From NCBI RefSeq assembly GCF_010993775.1, contig NZ_WOTO01000038.1, positions 23,166 to 87,165 of the forward strand: 64,000 nucleotides of DNA, given 5' to 3'. Below, piece after piece: positions 10,028-20,273 of the stretch; position 1 is the stretch's first letter, and each line of letters opens with the position of its first letter. This DNA is from Fodinicola feengrottensis (GTDB lineage: Bacteria > Actinomycetota > Actinomycetes > Mycobacteriales > HKI-0501). The notes below the pieces were generated by a model. That model worked only from the letters and a program-made list of their open reading frames with translations. It had not been told where the DNA came from and did no database searches. The position numbers were made by a program, and so were the translations under genes.

Positions 10028-11405
10028 GACCTCCCGACTGTTTTGGCGTACAAATCGGCGAATCGTCCGTTGGGGTCGTAGCGCTTCTTGAGCATCGCGT
10101 ACGCCTCGCCGTTGTACAGCCGCCAGAATTCCTCTTCCGAATAGAAAGCGGTGGAATAGAGCGACTTTCGCCCACCCAACCGCTCCACCTCGGCTTCGAT
10201 CAGCCGGTTGTGCGTGTCATCCGGCTGGCCAGGAGCCAAGTCCACACTGGACCAGAACCCCACGTTCACATAAAGAATTTCCGGATTGAGTTTGTAAAGA
10301 TCCCAGGTGAGGTCCTTGCGGGCCTGCCGCAGCGGACACACCCACACCGGCGAGATGCCGATCTCGCGATGGAAGAAGTCCAGGAAGGCCGGCAGCTTGT
10401 CCACCGGGACCTCGATGTCCTGCACGACCTCCTCGATCTCCGGTTTGCCGCGAGCCCGGTCCAGCCGGCGTACGACGTGGTTCCGGCGTTCGAAGTTCGC
10501 CACTTTCCAGTAGACCTCACTGCGCAGGAACCGGCGCGGGATGAGGCGGCGAAAGCGCGGGTCCTGCACCCCGAAAGCGCGCGAACACCAGAACCAGTCG
10601 GTGTCCCAACGCCACAGGTAGTCGTCAATCGTCAGGTAGTCCTCGCGCCGCCGGCCAACCGACTGGTAGTAGATCTGCTGGCCGGTGTAGTCCGAGGTGT
10701 AAGGCGCGGATTTGGTGTAGCTGCCCAGCGTCAGCACATGCCGGCGGGCGGTGAACACCGTCCCGTCGACGAAATCCACCCGCTCGCCCAGGTATTCGCC
10801 GGCCGCGCAGATGTCCTGGATGGCCTGCGCGTACTCGCCGGCGTCGTCGAACCGCAGATGCCGCAGGTGGACGTACGGAGTGACGCGCTCCAGCTGGATC
10901 TTCAGGCGCAACGAATAACCGAGGCTGCCGTACGAGTTCGGGAAGCCGGTGTAGAGGTCCGCATGGTCGCCTTCGGGGCGCGCGGTGATCAGCTGCCCGT
11001 CGCCGGTGAGAATGTCCTCCTCGATCACCGACTCGTGCGGCAGGCCGTTCCGAAAGCTCGGCGACTCGATGCCGAGGCCGGTCACCGCCCCGCCCAGGGT
11101 GATCGTTCGCAGTTGTGGCACGACCAGCGGCACCAGCCGTAGGGCAGCGTCGCGTCGACCAGGTCTTCGTACGTCGTCATGCCGCCGACGTCCGCGGTCA
11201 TCGCGTCCGGGTCGACATGGAAAACCTGGTCCAGTCCGGTGACATCCAGCCGATGCACGGGTTTGTTGTCGCGCAGCCGGAACAAGTTCGACGTTCGCTT
11301 GCCCAGCCGTACCGGCTCGTTCGGGTCGATCGCCGCCAGCTCACCGGCCAGTCGGTTCGCGGTCACCCGGTAGTCGGCTAGCGCAGCATTCAACCCACCA
11401 CTCAT
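10024..11405 (-). CDS. tmsA: FAD-linked reductase of 10-methyl fatty acid synthesis (TmsA/BfaA-type, frameshifted)
   Basis: FAD_binding_4 (PP-loop) flavoprotein expected to reduce the 10-methylene lipid made by TmsB to the 10-methyl form. Visible features are VGGMTTYEDLVDATLPYG and ITLGGAVTGLGIES in the FAD domain, then a long substrate domain with DFFHREIGISPVWVCP. One frameshift near 11110 separates the first 100 residues from the rest. ATG 11405 (MSGGLNAAL) follows a G-rich box and is preferred over 11420. The total of about 460 residues fits the family. The gene is first in a two-gene operon with tmsB. Confidence 0.83.
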
Positions 11406-11633
11406 CGTCCCCCCCACCACGGCGCTCCCTCACTGCTCCGGCCAACCGTCCGATCCCATCACGATGACCAGCTCCTCGCCAGTGTGATACCGCTTAACAT
11501 TGGCGCGATGTAGCGCACATAACTCCACAAGGCCCGCCTAACTTCGGCGCTCTCGCGATCACTGTTCGTACGCGCCGCCCGGCACTGGAAGCCCTGGCAT
11601 TCACTCTCAGTCGCCCGCCCGCCCAGCCCAGAC

Positions 11634-11686
11634 GTCCGCATCGACGCGATACGTGCGTCCAGCGCACGCATCGCGTCGATGCGGAC
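11634..11686 (-). terminator. Large perfect hairpin between nlpC-type gene and tms operon
   Basis: Arms GTCCGCATCGACGCGAT (11634-11650) and the exact complement (11670-11686) enclose a further 6-of-7-bp stem and a five-base loop, giving a stem of about 24 bp. It lies 20 bases past the stop of the leftward endopeptidase gene. No U tract follows. The rest of the 300-bp gap to tmsA shows no gene and must hold the tms promoter. Confidence 0.7.
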
Positions 11687-11706
11687 AAAGGGCCTACTAC
11701 GGAGAG

Positions 11707-12448
11707 TTAGGCGGGGAGGTAGCGGCGGGCGGCGCAGAGCTCAGTGGCGTACGACGGGTCGGAGAGGTCGAAGTATTCGACCCGGCGGCCGGTACGAGGT
11801 GCGTGCAGCATCGTCGGCGTCCCATTCACCTCGCCGGCGTAGAAGCCGACATGGTGCACCGCGCCGGCGCCATTGTCGAAAGCGAAGAAAATCAGGTCGC
11901 CGGGTTGCAGCGCGTCCAGTGGCACCGGCTGGCCGGCCCGCGCCTGGTCGGAGGCGTCCCGCGGGATCACCAGGCCGTGCTTGCGATGGCTCAGGTGGGC
12001 GAACCCGGAACAGTCGATGCCGGTGCCGCTGAGGCCGCCCCACACGTACTCGGTGCCCAACAGTTCCTGCCCGGTGGCGAGCACGTCGTCCCCGGTCGTA
12101 CGCGGCGACGGCAGCTCGTCGTCGGCCGGCTCGGCCGGGCAGGTGGGCGAGTGGGATCCAGCCCGGGTAGCCGTCCGGGTCGCGGCGAGAGGGCTGCCAG
12201 GGCAGCACCACCCGGGCCCACGCGCCGGACAGCTCCTGGACCAGTACGGGCTCGCCGGCCTCGGCCTGGCTGTCCACTCGCTGCAGCAGGTCGAGCCGCG
12301 CGTCGTGGTCCATCGCGGCCACCCAGCCGGTCACGTCCGGCTTGTCGTCCACCGCCGGCGCGTCGATCGGCCGGACTGCCTCGGGGGCCCGCCACAGCGT
12401 CGTCAGCGCGACCGCCACGGTCGCCGGGCCGATACTGACGCTGCTCAC
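11707..12448 (-). CDS. NlpC/P60 peptidoglycan endopeptidase with SH3-type N-terminus (frameshifted)
   Basis: Cysteine peptidase predicted to cut gamma-D-glutamyl-diamino-acid bonds in muropeptides. The C-terminal domain shows the catalytic Cys in DCSGFAH and the His in VHHVGFY. The N-terminal part (SGAWARVVLP, YPGWIPLAHL) resembles the bacterial SH3 domains of YkfC/DPP-VI-type enzymes. GTG 12448 (VSSVSIGPATV) is preceded by GGGAGG at ideal spacing. One frameshift lies near 12110, between the SH3 part and the catalytic domain. No signal peptide is evident, so a cytoplasmic cell-wall recycling role is likely. It follows the beta-lactamase-like gene by 14 bases. Confidence 0.8.
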
Positions 12449-12462
12449 GGGCGCCTCCCTAA

Positions 12463-13319
12463 CTAAGAGTCGAGTGCCTGCCGGGCCGAGTAAACCCGCG
12501 ATGACACGGTACGTATCAACGTAATGGCATCGTCGTCGGCCTCGAAGTCCCCAGTGCAGACGGCAAGGGTGTAAGGCGGGCTGTCGTGTGGCCACACCAC
12601 CGCGCTGTCGTGCCGGATCGCACCGACCCAGCCGTTTGCCGCCCCACCGGGTGCCGGCCGGCAGTCCGGCCCCGATGCCCTCGCCTTTCTGCTGGCGGGC
12701 AAGGGTGTCGATCATCGCCTCAGTGGCCTGCGGACCAGCCACCTGACCACTCGCGAGGCGTCCCAAACCGGCCGCGAGGTCGTACGCGGTGACCAGGTTC
12801 GTACGGCCGGCGGCGTTCGCGCTCATGTCCCCAATCGGACGCTGCAGTTGACTCCTGGTGGCCGACAGCAGCCGCTGCGCCTGCGCCGCCTGCGCCACGC
12901 CGGCCTTCGGGGGTCGCCGCCACCGAGGGTGGCGATCAGCAGGTTGGTGGCCTCGTTGCTGGAGATGGTGATCATCTGCTCCAGCAGGTGTTCGACGGTC
13001 GCGGTGCCGGCGGCGTAGGCGCTGTCCTCGTCGATGTCGTCCGGGTCCAGCTCGTACGTGCCGCCGTCCACCGACCGGAACTGGTCGGTCAGCGCCACCT
13101 TGTCGGACAACGCCAGCCGGCCCGCCTCCACGGCTCGGTAGACGGCCACCATCACCGACACCTTCATGGTGCTCGCGGCGTAGAACTGCTCGTCCTGGTC
13201 GTGGACCAGGATCGGGGTGCCGTCCAGCTTCAGCCAGGCGACCCCCACCCCCGGTAGTCGGCGGCGGTGAGCAGGTCAGTGAGAAGGTCCGGTGGTAATG
13301 CCGGTGGTGTGGAGGCCAT
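12463..13319 (-). CDS. Class A beta-lactamase-like serine hydrolase (frameshifted)
   Basis: Member of the serine beta-lactamase/penicillin-binding fold. The nucleophile motif STMK and an SSN motif (position of SDN) are visible. The KTG region is replaced by a small-residue stretch (AANGWVGAI), so true beta-lactam hydrolysis is doubtful. No signal peptide is seen from ATG 13319 (MASTPPALPP). Frame breaks occur in a G-rich run near 13250 and near 12915 and 12690. It is cotranscribed with the downstream NlpC/P60 gene, suggesting a joint role in peptidoglycan turnover. Confidence 0.72.
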
Positions 13320-13423
13320 AAGCCCGGAGCCTAGAGCAGCTCAAACCACCTTGTCGGCAACTTTCCGCTGTCGCCAAAACTCGGAAGAAAACGATCTCTG
13401 AGCGTACGATGCGACCCGTTCCG

Positions 13424-14338
13424 TCAGGCGCTCTTACGTTTGCGCGGAGCGGCTGTCTTCTTCGCGGGAGCGGCTTTCTTGGCAGCTGGTGCGGCCTTCT
13501 TGGCGGCCGTTTTCTTCGCCGCCGGTTTCGCCGAATCCGAATCCGACTCCGAGCGCCGCGAGCGGGCCCGGTCGACGCTGGCCTTCAGTGCGGTCATCAG
13601 GTCGACGACCTCGCCGCCGCCCTCCTGGTCGTCCTCGGTCTTCTCGACCACGACGCCCTCGGTCTTGGCGTCGATCAGCTCCAGGACGGCCTCGCGGTAC
13701 GAGTCCTGATACTCGTCCGGGTCGTAGTCCGCGGCCATCGACTCGACCAGCGACGCAGCCATCTGCTTCTCCTGCGGCCGCAGCTCCACGTCGGAGTCGA
13801 GGAAGCCGAATTCGGGCGTACGGATCTCGTCCGGCCACAGCATCGTCTGCAGCACGATGACCCCGTCGCGTACGCGCAGCGACGCCATCGCCTCCCGCTG
13901 ACGCAGCGCGACCTTCACCAAGGCCATCCGCTCTGTCGACTCCAGCGCCTCCCTGAGCAGCACATACGGCTTGACCGCGGTGCCTTCGGGCTCCAGGTAG
14001 TACGTCTTGGCGAACCGGATCGGGTCCAGCTGGTCGGCCGGTACGAACTCCAGCACCTCGATCTCGCGGCTGCTCGACATCGGCAGCTCGGCGAGGTCGG
14101 CGTCGGTCAGGATGACCGTCTCGCCGGTCTCGGTCTCCAGCTCATAACCCTTCGCGATGTCGGAGTAGCTGACCTCCTCACCGTCGATCTGGCAGACCCG
14201 CTTGTAACGGACCCGGCCGCCGTCCTTGGCGTGCACCTGATGAAACCGCACGTCCTTTTCCTCGGTCGCGCCGTACAGCTTGACCGGGATGCTCACCAGG
14301 CCAAACGAGACGGCACCTTTCCAGATGGCCCGTGGCAT
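13424..14338 (-). CDS. ku: Ku DNA end-binding protein of non-homologous end joining
   Basis: Homodimeric ring that binds double-strand DNA ends and recruits LigD. The 304-residue frame is intact, starting MPRAIWKGAVSFGLVSIPVKL, with the Ku core (ETGETVILTDADL, KPYVLLREAL) and a C-terminal Lys/Ala/Pro tail (AAKKAAPAAKK). Such tails in actinobacterial Ku modulate DNA binding and threading. It is divergent from the ligase gene with a 139-bp shared upstream region, so end-joining genes are grouped and may be co-regulated. Confidence 0.95.
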   Translation of the reverse strand: MPRAIWKGAVSFGLVSIPVKLYGATEEKDVRFHQVHAKDGGRVRYKRVCQIDGEEVSYSDIAKGYELETETGETVILTDADLAELPMSSSREIEVLEFVPADQLDPIRFAKTYYLEPEGTAVKPYVLLREALESTERMALVKVALRQREAMASLRVRDGVIVLQTMLWPDEIRTPEFGFLDSDVELRPQEKQMAASLVESMAADYDPDEYQDSYREAVLELIDAKTEGVVVEKTEDDQEGGGEVVDLMTALKASVDRARSRRSESDSDSAKPAAKKTAAKKAAPAAKKAAPAKKTAAPRKRKSA

Positions 14339-14477
14339 ATGTCCCAGCTCCTCACTGCGTTCCCGGTCGGGGTACGGCTTCCAATCTCTCAGACCAGCTC
14401 AATCCCGCAAACTCATCGGTGATCAAAGTCCTACCGTGAACTCGCAGCTCAACCCGCTCTCAAGGCAGGATGACACT

Positions 14478-15407
14478 GTGCGTCCCATGCTTGCGAGTCC
14501 AGGCGATCTTCCGGTGGGTCCGGAATGGGCGTACGAGGTCAAGTGGGACGGAATCCGGGCCATCGCCAGCGCCGCCGGCGGCCGGTTGCGGCTGCACAGC
14601 CGATCCGACAAGGACGTGACCGCCATTTATCCGGAGCTCGCCGGGCTGGCCGAGATGTTCCCGGAAGGCACCCTGGACGGCGAGATTGTCGCCTTCGACA
14701 AGGGCCGGCCGTCCTTTCCGGCGCTGCAGGACAGGATGAACGTCGACGACCCGCGCCGAGTGGCCCGGCTGGTCGAGCTCACCCCGGTCACGCTGGTGAT
14801 TTTCGACCTGCTCCGGCTTGACCGCCTCGACCTGACCCCGCTGCCGTACGCCGACCGCCGGGAGACCCTTGAGCAGCTGGACCTGAACGGCCCGCGCTGG
14901 ATCACCGCGCCGGCCTTCGACGACGGTGCGGCGACGCTCGCGGCCAGCCGGGAGCTCGGGCTGGAAGGCGTACTGGCCAAGCGGCTGCGGTCGCCGTACG
15001 TGCCGGCGGCGCGCAGCCGGGACTGGATCAAGGTCAAGTCGCTGCGTACGCAGGAATGTGTGGTCGGCGGCTGGGCGTCGGGGGAGAAGACCCGTACCGG
15101 CCAGATCGGGTCGTTGTTGTTGGGAATCCCGGAAAACGGGCAGCTGCGGTATGTCGGCCGGGTCGGCAGCGGCGTCGCCGGTGCCACCCTGGACAAGCTC
15201 ACCGCGTTGCTGACGCCGTTGGTGACCGACGCCAGTCCGTTCCATGAGTCGCCGCCGCGCCGGGACGCGCGCACGCTCGTCTGGTGCGCGCCGGAGGTGG
15301 TGGTCGAGGTCGCGTACGCGAACTGGACGACTTCCGGAGTCCTGTGGCATCCGCGGCTGCGCGGCATTCGGTACGACAAGACGCCTAGCGAGGTAAGCGT
15401 TGAGTGA
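14478..15407 (+). CDS. ligD: ATP-dependent DNA ligase (LigD ligase-domain protein)
   Basis: Seals breaks in end joining. The 309-residue protein contains the adenylation motif EVKWDGIRA (Lys nucleophile near residue 20), TLDGEIVAFD, GVLAKRLRSPY and WIKVKSLRTQE, followed by an OB-fold region. It is the ligase domain alone, without fused polymerase or phosphoesterase. GTG 14478 follows an AAGGCAGGA box; ATG 14487 is the alternative. The stop overlaps the start of the polymerase-domain gene by 8 bases, so the domains fused in mycobacterial LigD are made as two coupled proteins here. Confidence 0.9.
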   Translation: MRPMLASPGDLPVGPEWAYEVKWDGIRAIASAAGGRLRLHSRSDKDVTAIYPELAGLAEMFPEGTLDGEIVAFDKGRPSFPALQDRMNVDDPRRVARLVELTPVTLVIFDLLRLDRLDLTPLPYADRRETLEQLDLNGPRWITAPAFDDGAATLAASRELGLEGVLAKRLRSPYVPAARSRDWIKVKSLRTQECVVGGWASGEKTRTGQIGSLLLGIPENGQLRYVGRVGSGVAGATLDKLTALLTPLVTDASPFHESPPRRDARTLVWCAPEVVVEVAYANWTTSGVLWHPRLRGIRYDKTPSEVSVE

Positions 15408-16306
15408 CACCGTGACGGTCGAGATCGAGGGCCGCAAGCTCCGGCTGTCCAATTTGGACAAGGTGCTCTATCCGAAGAGCCGGACCACCAAGGGCGAGGT
15501 GATCGACTACTACAGCCGGATCGCGCCGGTCATGCTGCCGCACCTGGCCGGCCGTCCGGTCACTCGAAAGCGCTGGCCGGACGGGGTCGCCAAGCAGCCG
15601 TTCTTCGAGAAGAACATGCCGCGCGGGACGCCGTCCTGGATTCGTACGGTCAACCTGCCGGTGCCTGGCAGCACGATGGACCGGGAGACGATCGACTTCG
15701 TCGTGCTGGCCGACCTGGCCGGGCTGGTGTGGTCGGCGAACCTCGCCGCACTGGAACTGCACGTCCCGCAGTGGAAGGTCGGGCCGCGGGGCGCGGCCAA
15801 GCATCCCGACCTGCTGGTGGTCGACCTGGATCCGGGCGACGGCGCCGGCCTCGCGGACTGCATGGAGGTCGCCGTGCTGGTACGCGACCGGATGGCGCAG
15901 GACGGCCTCACGACGTACCCGAAGACTTCCGGCAACAAGGGTATGCAGCTCTACGCGCCGGTCTCGGCGAAGCAGGACTCGTCGGTCGTTTCGGCGTACG
16001 CGCACGCGATCGCCGACGAGTTGGCTGAGAAACACCCGAGAAAAATTCTCTCCCAGATGACCAAAGCATTAAGACGCGGCAAGATTTTCATCGACTGGAG
16101 CCAGAACAACGCCGCCCAAAACGACGGTCGCCGCTTACTCGCTGCGTGGCCGCGAGCGTCCGACGGTGTCCACCCCGCTCACCTGGGACGAGGTCGAAGC
16201 GGCCGAGCCGGTCATGTTCGAGCCGGTGGAGGTGCTCGATCGGGTCGAGGAGTATGGCGATCTGCTTGCCGACTTAACCAACGCGGGCCCCCGCGTACCC
16301 GCGTAA
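15400..16306 (+). CDS. ligD: LigD polymerase/primase-domain protein (frameshifted)
   Basis: Archaeo-eukaryotic-primase-type polymerase that fills gaps with ribonucleotides during end joining. Key features are LSNLDKVLYP near the start, the catalytic VVDLDPG (DxD), and TSGNKGMQLY. Translation starts at TTG 15400 inside the ligase gene. One extra C in GCCGCCC near 16112 breaks the frame; removing it gives TTVAAYSLRGRERPTVSTPL, the conserved C-terminal block, and ends at TAA 16304-16306. The product is about 302 residues. An LigD-type phosphoesterase domain is absent from the window. Confidence 0.9.
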
Positions 16307-16394
16307 CATCGGGCGTCCAGCGGTCTCACGGGGGTTTAAGAATGACGCACAGACGTTCGATCACCACGATGCGCACACGCGTTACTCTCCCGAC

Positions 16395-18203
16395 ATGAGC
16401 TACCCGTACAGCGCCGCGCCCGGCGGGTACGGCCCGGTCGGCCCGGTGCCGACCGCGCCGGCCCAGGCCTATCCCATGCCGGCGCCGTATCAGCCGGTCT
16501 ACCGCCCGATGCGCCAGACGAACGTCTGGAAGATCGTCTTCTGGATCGTCGCGAGCCTGGTCTTCCTGGTCTGCGGCGGCCTGTCGATCCTGATCACCGG
16601 CCTCGGCTCGGACATCGTCGGCGTGATCCTGGGCATCTGCTCTCTCTCGATCCTGCCGGTGCCGGTGATCGTGATGACCGCCGTCTGGCTCTCGTGGTCG
16701 CAGCCGCAGCCGTGGGGCGCCCGGATTTTCGCGCTCTGCTGGGGTGCCGCGGTGGCGACCCTGTTCGCCGCGCTCACCACACCATCACCGGTCTCGCGAT
16801 CACTCAGGTGGCCGGCAAGGACAACGGCGACATCCTGACCGCCGTGTTGGTCGCCCCGCCGGTCGAGGAGACCTGCAAAGGCCTCGCCTTGCTGGCGATC
16901 TTCCTGTTCAGCCGGTTCGGCCGGAACGGGCGATATTTCACTGGCCCGGTCGACGGCATCACGTACGCGCTGTTCGTCGGCGCCGGCTTCGCGTTCACCG
17001 AGAACATCGCGTATTTGGCCCGCTCGTACACGACCGGCCTGCAGGCCTCGAACGGGATGACCGCGGCCGCGGTCACGCTGCTGGTCTTCACCTTCATCAT
17101 CCGTGGCATCGGCACCCCGTTCGGGCATCCGCTGTTCACTCGGCGACCGGCGTCGGGCTGGGCGTGGCGGCCCGGAGCAACCACCACATGGCGATCCGGG
17201 TGCTGGCGCCGATCTGCGGCTGGCTGGTCGCGATGCTGCTGCACGGCACCTTCAACCTGGTGGCGTCATTCCTGCCGTCCTGGGTCGCCCAGATGTTCGG
17301 CGACAACGGCGGGTTGGGCGCCGCGATCGTCGCGAACGGTTCGTTCATCGTCGCGCTGTTCCCGCTCTTCGCGATCGGTGTCGGGGTCGCGATCTACGTC
17401 CGGCAGTCGCAGTTCCGGGTGGTCAAGCGCGGGCTGCCGCAATACGCGGCGGCGGGCTGGATCGGCCAGCCCGAGGTCGAGTGGCTGTCGTCGCTGCGCG
17501 GTCGCAGCCAGGCGCGCAAGTGGGCCAAGCAGGTCGCCGGCCCGCCCGGGCTGACCGCGATGAAGGAATACCAGTTCGCCGCTTCCCGGCTCGCCATCCT
17601 GCGGGACGGCGCGAACCACGGTCAGGTCGGCCCGACGTTCACCCAGACCGAGCAGGAACTGCTGTCCGCGCTCGGCCAGCAGCGCCTGTTCTTCAGCCCG
17701 CACTCGCCGGACGGCCCGGTGCCCGGCGGTTCGGCCCCCGGCTACGGCCAACCGCCGTCGTTCGCACAGCAGGCCGCGTCCTACCCGACCCAGGCCGCTC
17801 CGGCCGCGTATGGGCAGCCTCCTTATGGGCAGTCCTCCGGCCCGCCTTCTTACGGTCAGGCTTCTGCTCCGCCGTCGTATGGGGCGCAGTCGTACGGCCA
17901 GCCTTCCGGCCCGCCGTCTTCCGGCCCGTCGCCTTATGGTCAGCCTTCCGGCCCGCCCGCAGACCCGACAGGCCACGGCCAGTCCGGCTATGGCCCGCCT
18001 TCGGCGACCCAGTCCTCGGCGACTCAGTCCTCGGCTACCCAGTCCTGGGCGGCCCAGTCTTATGGCCGGCCCGCCGACAGCCGCCCCGGCGAGAGTCGCC
18101 CTGCCGACTCCGCCCCGCAGGGCCAGCCGGCCTCGCTGAAAAAAAGCCGGATCCCAACGCCCCGGGCGGCGAAACCCAGACCTGGCAGCACCCGCCCACC
18201 TGA
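16395..18203 (+). CDS. PrsW-family intramembrane protease with low-complexity tail (frameshifted)
   Basis: Polytopic glutamic-type membrane protease; PrsW of Bacillus starts site-1 cleavage of an anti-sigma factor. The three family motifs are present: EETCKG, FTENIAY and LHGTFN, all within hydrophobic segments. The N-terminus is a short Pro/Tyr-rich cytoplasmic stretch, and the last 150 residues are a Ser/Gly/Pro/Gln/Tyr repeat region (SYGQ, SGPP units). Frame breaks occur near 16790 and 17150, and at an A7 run near 18141, after which KKPDPNAPGG leads to the stop at 18203. The ECF sigma factor in the window carries no visible anti-sigma partner, so the target is unknown. Confidence 0.85.
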
Positions 18204-18349
18204 GCACTTGCCCAGGTCTCCCGGGCAAGCTGATCCATTGCCCAGCCGCGCCGCATTCTCCGCCCTCGGCGCGGCCCAGAGGTGCCTCTTCCAGCGTCTC
18301 ACCTGGGTCTGACAACCTGGCGAGCCCAGCGCGTTCTGTCTGAGCCGCG

Positions 18350-18501
18350 TGCTTTCCTTAGCCCCCTCCCTTGTTTGGGCGGGGGGTGGGTAAGAGGTAG
18401 ACGTCCTATTTTTAGTTGAACATTGGTCCTCGAACCCGCCCCCCACCCGTCACTGGGTGGGGGCGATTTTTCGGGGTGGGTACGACAGTTTCACGCCGCA
18501 C
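18350..18501 (-). repeat. MITE-like intergenic repeat, copy 3 (left end lost)
   Basis: Inverted copy of the 180-bp family lacking its left terminal repeat. The two hairpins, the AT-rich core and the right terminal repeat (GTGCGGCGTGAAACTGTCGT, read on the minus strand) are retained. It fills the 387-bp gap between the convergent PrsW and GroES-like genes. I see no gene in the remainder of that gap. Confidence 0.85.
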
Positions 18502-18590
18502 CCTGGGTAAAGCCGTAGGCCATCCCCCACGGCTGGCTGGTCCACAGGGCACCGAACCACCCGGCAGCGGTTCGCTGGGAAGGGGAGTTT

Positions 18591-18932
18591 CTACAGGTAG
18601 AGGCCGGTAGACCCGGGTTCGACCCGGCTGGCCGCGACGGCGTGCACGTCGCGCTCGCGGAGCAGCACGAACTCCTTGCCGTGCAGCTCAACCTCGGCGC
18701 GCTCGTCCGGGTCGAAGAGCACCCGGTCGCCGTCTTCGATGTTCCGTACGGCCGGGCCGACCGCGACCGCGGTCGCCCACGAGAGCCGGCGGCCGACCGA
18801 GGCGGTCGCCGGGATCACGATGCCGGCCGTCGAACGGCGCTCGCCTTCGCCGCCGTCGCGGCGTACCAGCACCCGGTCGTGCAGCAGCCGGATCGGAAGC
18901 GCTCCGTCGATGTCCGTACTCCCAGCGTCCAC
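18591..18932 (-). CDS. GroES-like co-chaperonin family protein
   Basis: A cpn10-fold protein of 113 residues. The recognisable parts are LPIRLLHDRVLVR at the start, GIVIPAT, the mobile-loop region, AVAVGP, DGDRVLFDPDE and LLRERDVHAV. It is not next to a groEL gene and has a short N-terminal extension (VDAGSTDIDG) and a diverged loop. It is probably the second, GroEL-unlinked cpn10-like protein found in many actinobacteria rather than the main GroES. GTG 18932 is chosen because the longer reading frame upstream is unlike protein. Confidence 0.75.
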   Translation of the reverse strand: MDAGSTDIDGALPIRLLHDRVLVRRDGGEGERRSTAGIVIPATASVGRRLSWATAVAVGPAVRNIEDGDRVLFDPDERAEVELHGKEFVLLRERDVHAVAASRVEPGSTGLYL

Positions 18933-19027
18933 GGCTGCACACGTTAGCCTGCCTGACCGGCACCTACGGCCGGCGGGGATCGTCACCCGATACGGTGGGG
19001 ATCCAACGAAGGGGATGGTGGGCAACG

Positions 19028-20258
19028 GTGCCGAACTGGTGGGAGCGTTTGCGGCGCAGCAACCCGCGGCCGGCGCCGGCCGCGGACCCGGCCGAGCACT
19101 CGGTCTCCGCGTCGCCGGAGACCATCGACCACGAGATCACCGACACGGCGCCGCCTGCTGAGCTCGAGCTGCCGTTGGGCGTACGGATCGCCGGGGCCTG
19201 GTCTTGGCGGCTGCTGGTCATCGGAGCGGCCATCTTCGTGCTGCTCCAGTTGATCGGCATCCTGTCGGTCGTTGTCATCCCGTTCGCGATCTCGCTGTTG
19301 CTGGCCGCGTTGTTGCACGGCCCGGTGGCCTGGCTCCGCCGGCACGGCCTGCCCAAGTCGCTGGCTACCGCCGTGGTCATGGTCGGTGGGGGTGGCTGGA
19401 GTCTCGGCGGTGATCTACGGGGTGGTGCAGGCCTTCCTGAATGGCCTTCCAGGCCTCACCGAAAACGTGACTACCGGCATCAGCGAGGCCAAGCACTGGC
19501 TGGTCAGCCCGCCGCTGAACATGTCGCAGTCGCAGATCAACGCGGTCGTGAACAACATCGGCAAGACCCTCACCGAGAACCAGGCCACCATCGCCAGCGG
19601 CGCGCTGACCGCCACCACGACGGTCACCGAGCTGGTCAGCGGCCTGTTCATCGTGCTGTTCACGACCTTCTTCCTGCTCCGCGACGGCGCCGACATCTGG
19701 CGATTCCTGACTCACTTGCTGCCTCGCAAGGCGATCGAGCCGGTCCGCGAAGCCGGTGTGCAGTCCTGGAAGACCTTGCACGCGTACGTAAGAGCGACTG
19801 TTCTGGTGGCCTTCGTCGACGCGTTCTTTATCGGTGTTGGTGTCGGCATTCTTGGCGTGCCGTTGGCCCTGCCGCTGGCCGCGGTGATCTTCATTGGCGC
19901 GTTCGTGCCGGTGGTCGGCGCCTTCATCTCTGGTTCGGTCGCCGTGGTCGTCGCACTGGTCGCGAAGGGCCCGATCGCGGCGCTCATCGTGCTGGCGATC
20001 CTGGTCGGCGTGCAACAGCTGGAAAGCCACATCCTGCAGCCGTTCCTGCTCGGCCGGGCGGTCTCACTGCATCCGCTCGCGGTCATCCTGGCGATCGCCG
20101 CCGGCCTGGTGATCTCCGGCATCATCGGTGCCCTGGTCGCGGTGCCGCTGCTCGCGGTGGCCAACACGGCCGTACGAAGCCTGGCGTCCAGGAAGGCGCG
20201 TAAAGCCCAGCCGCCGCCAGGCACCAAAGACCTCGCGATCGGCGAGAGCGCCGCGTAG
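19028..20258 (+). CDS. AI-2E-family (PerM/YdiK-type) membrane transporter (frameshifted)
   Basis: Polytopic permease of a family whose members include Na+/H+ antiporters and proposed autoinducer exporters; the substrate here is unknown. Hydrophobic segments include WRLLVIGAAIFVLLQLIG, VVVIPFAISLLLAALL and GLFIVLFTTFFLL. Family signatures are VVGAFISG and HILQPFLLGRAVSLHPLAV. The N-terminus is an acidic, Pro-rich cytoplasmic stretch. One frameshift falls in the G run near 19390 (VMVGGGGW versus VGVAGVSAVIYG). GTG 19028 follows GAAGGGGATGG. The gene ends 15 bases from convergent dinG. Confidence 0.85.
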
Positions 20259-20273
20259 CCCGTCCCCCTTACG

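Noticed and set aside
12463..13319. A functional beta-lactamase resistance gene
   Set aside because: The STMK motif is present, but the KTG motif is not evident and there is no signal peptide; the neighbouring NlpC/P60 gene points to cell-wall metabolism.
17800..18060. Periodic Ser/Gly/Pro/Tyr/Gln-coding DNA that looks like a repeat array
   Set aside because: It is the in-frame low-complexity tail of the PrsW-type protein; units vary in length and there are no constant spacers, so it is not a CRISPR array or a non-coding repeat.
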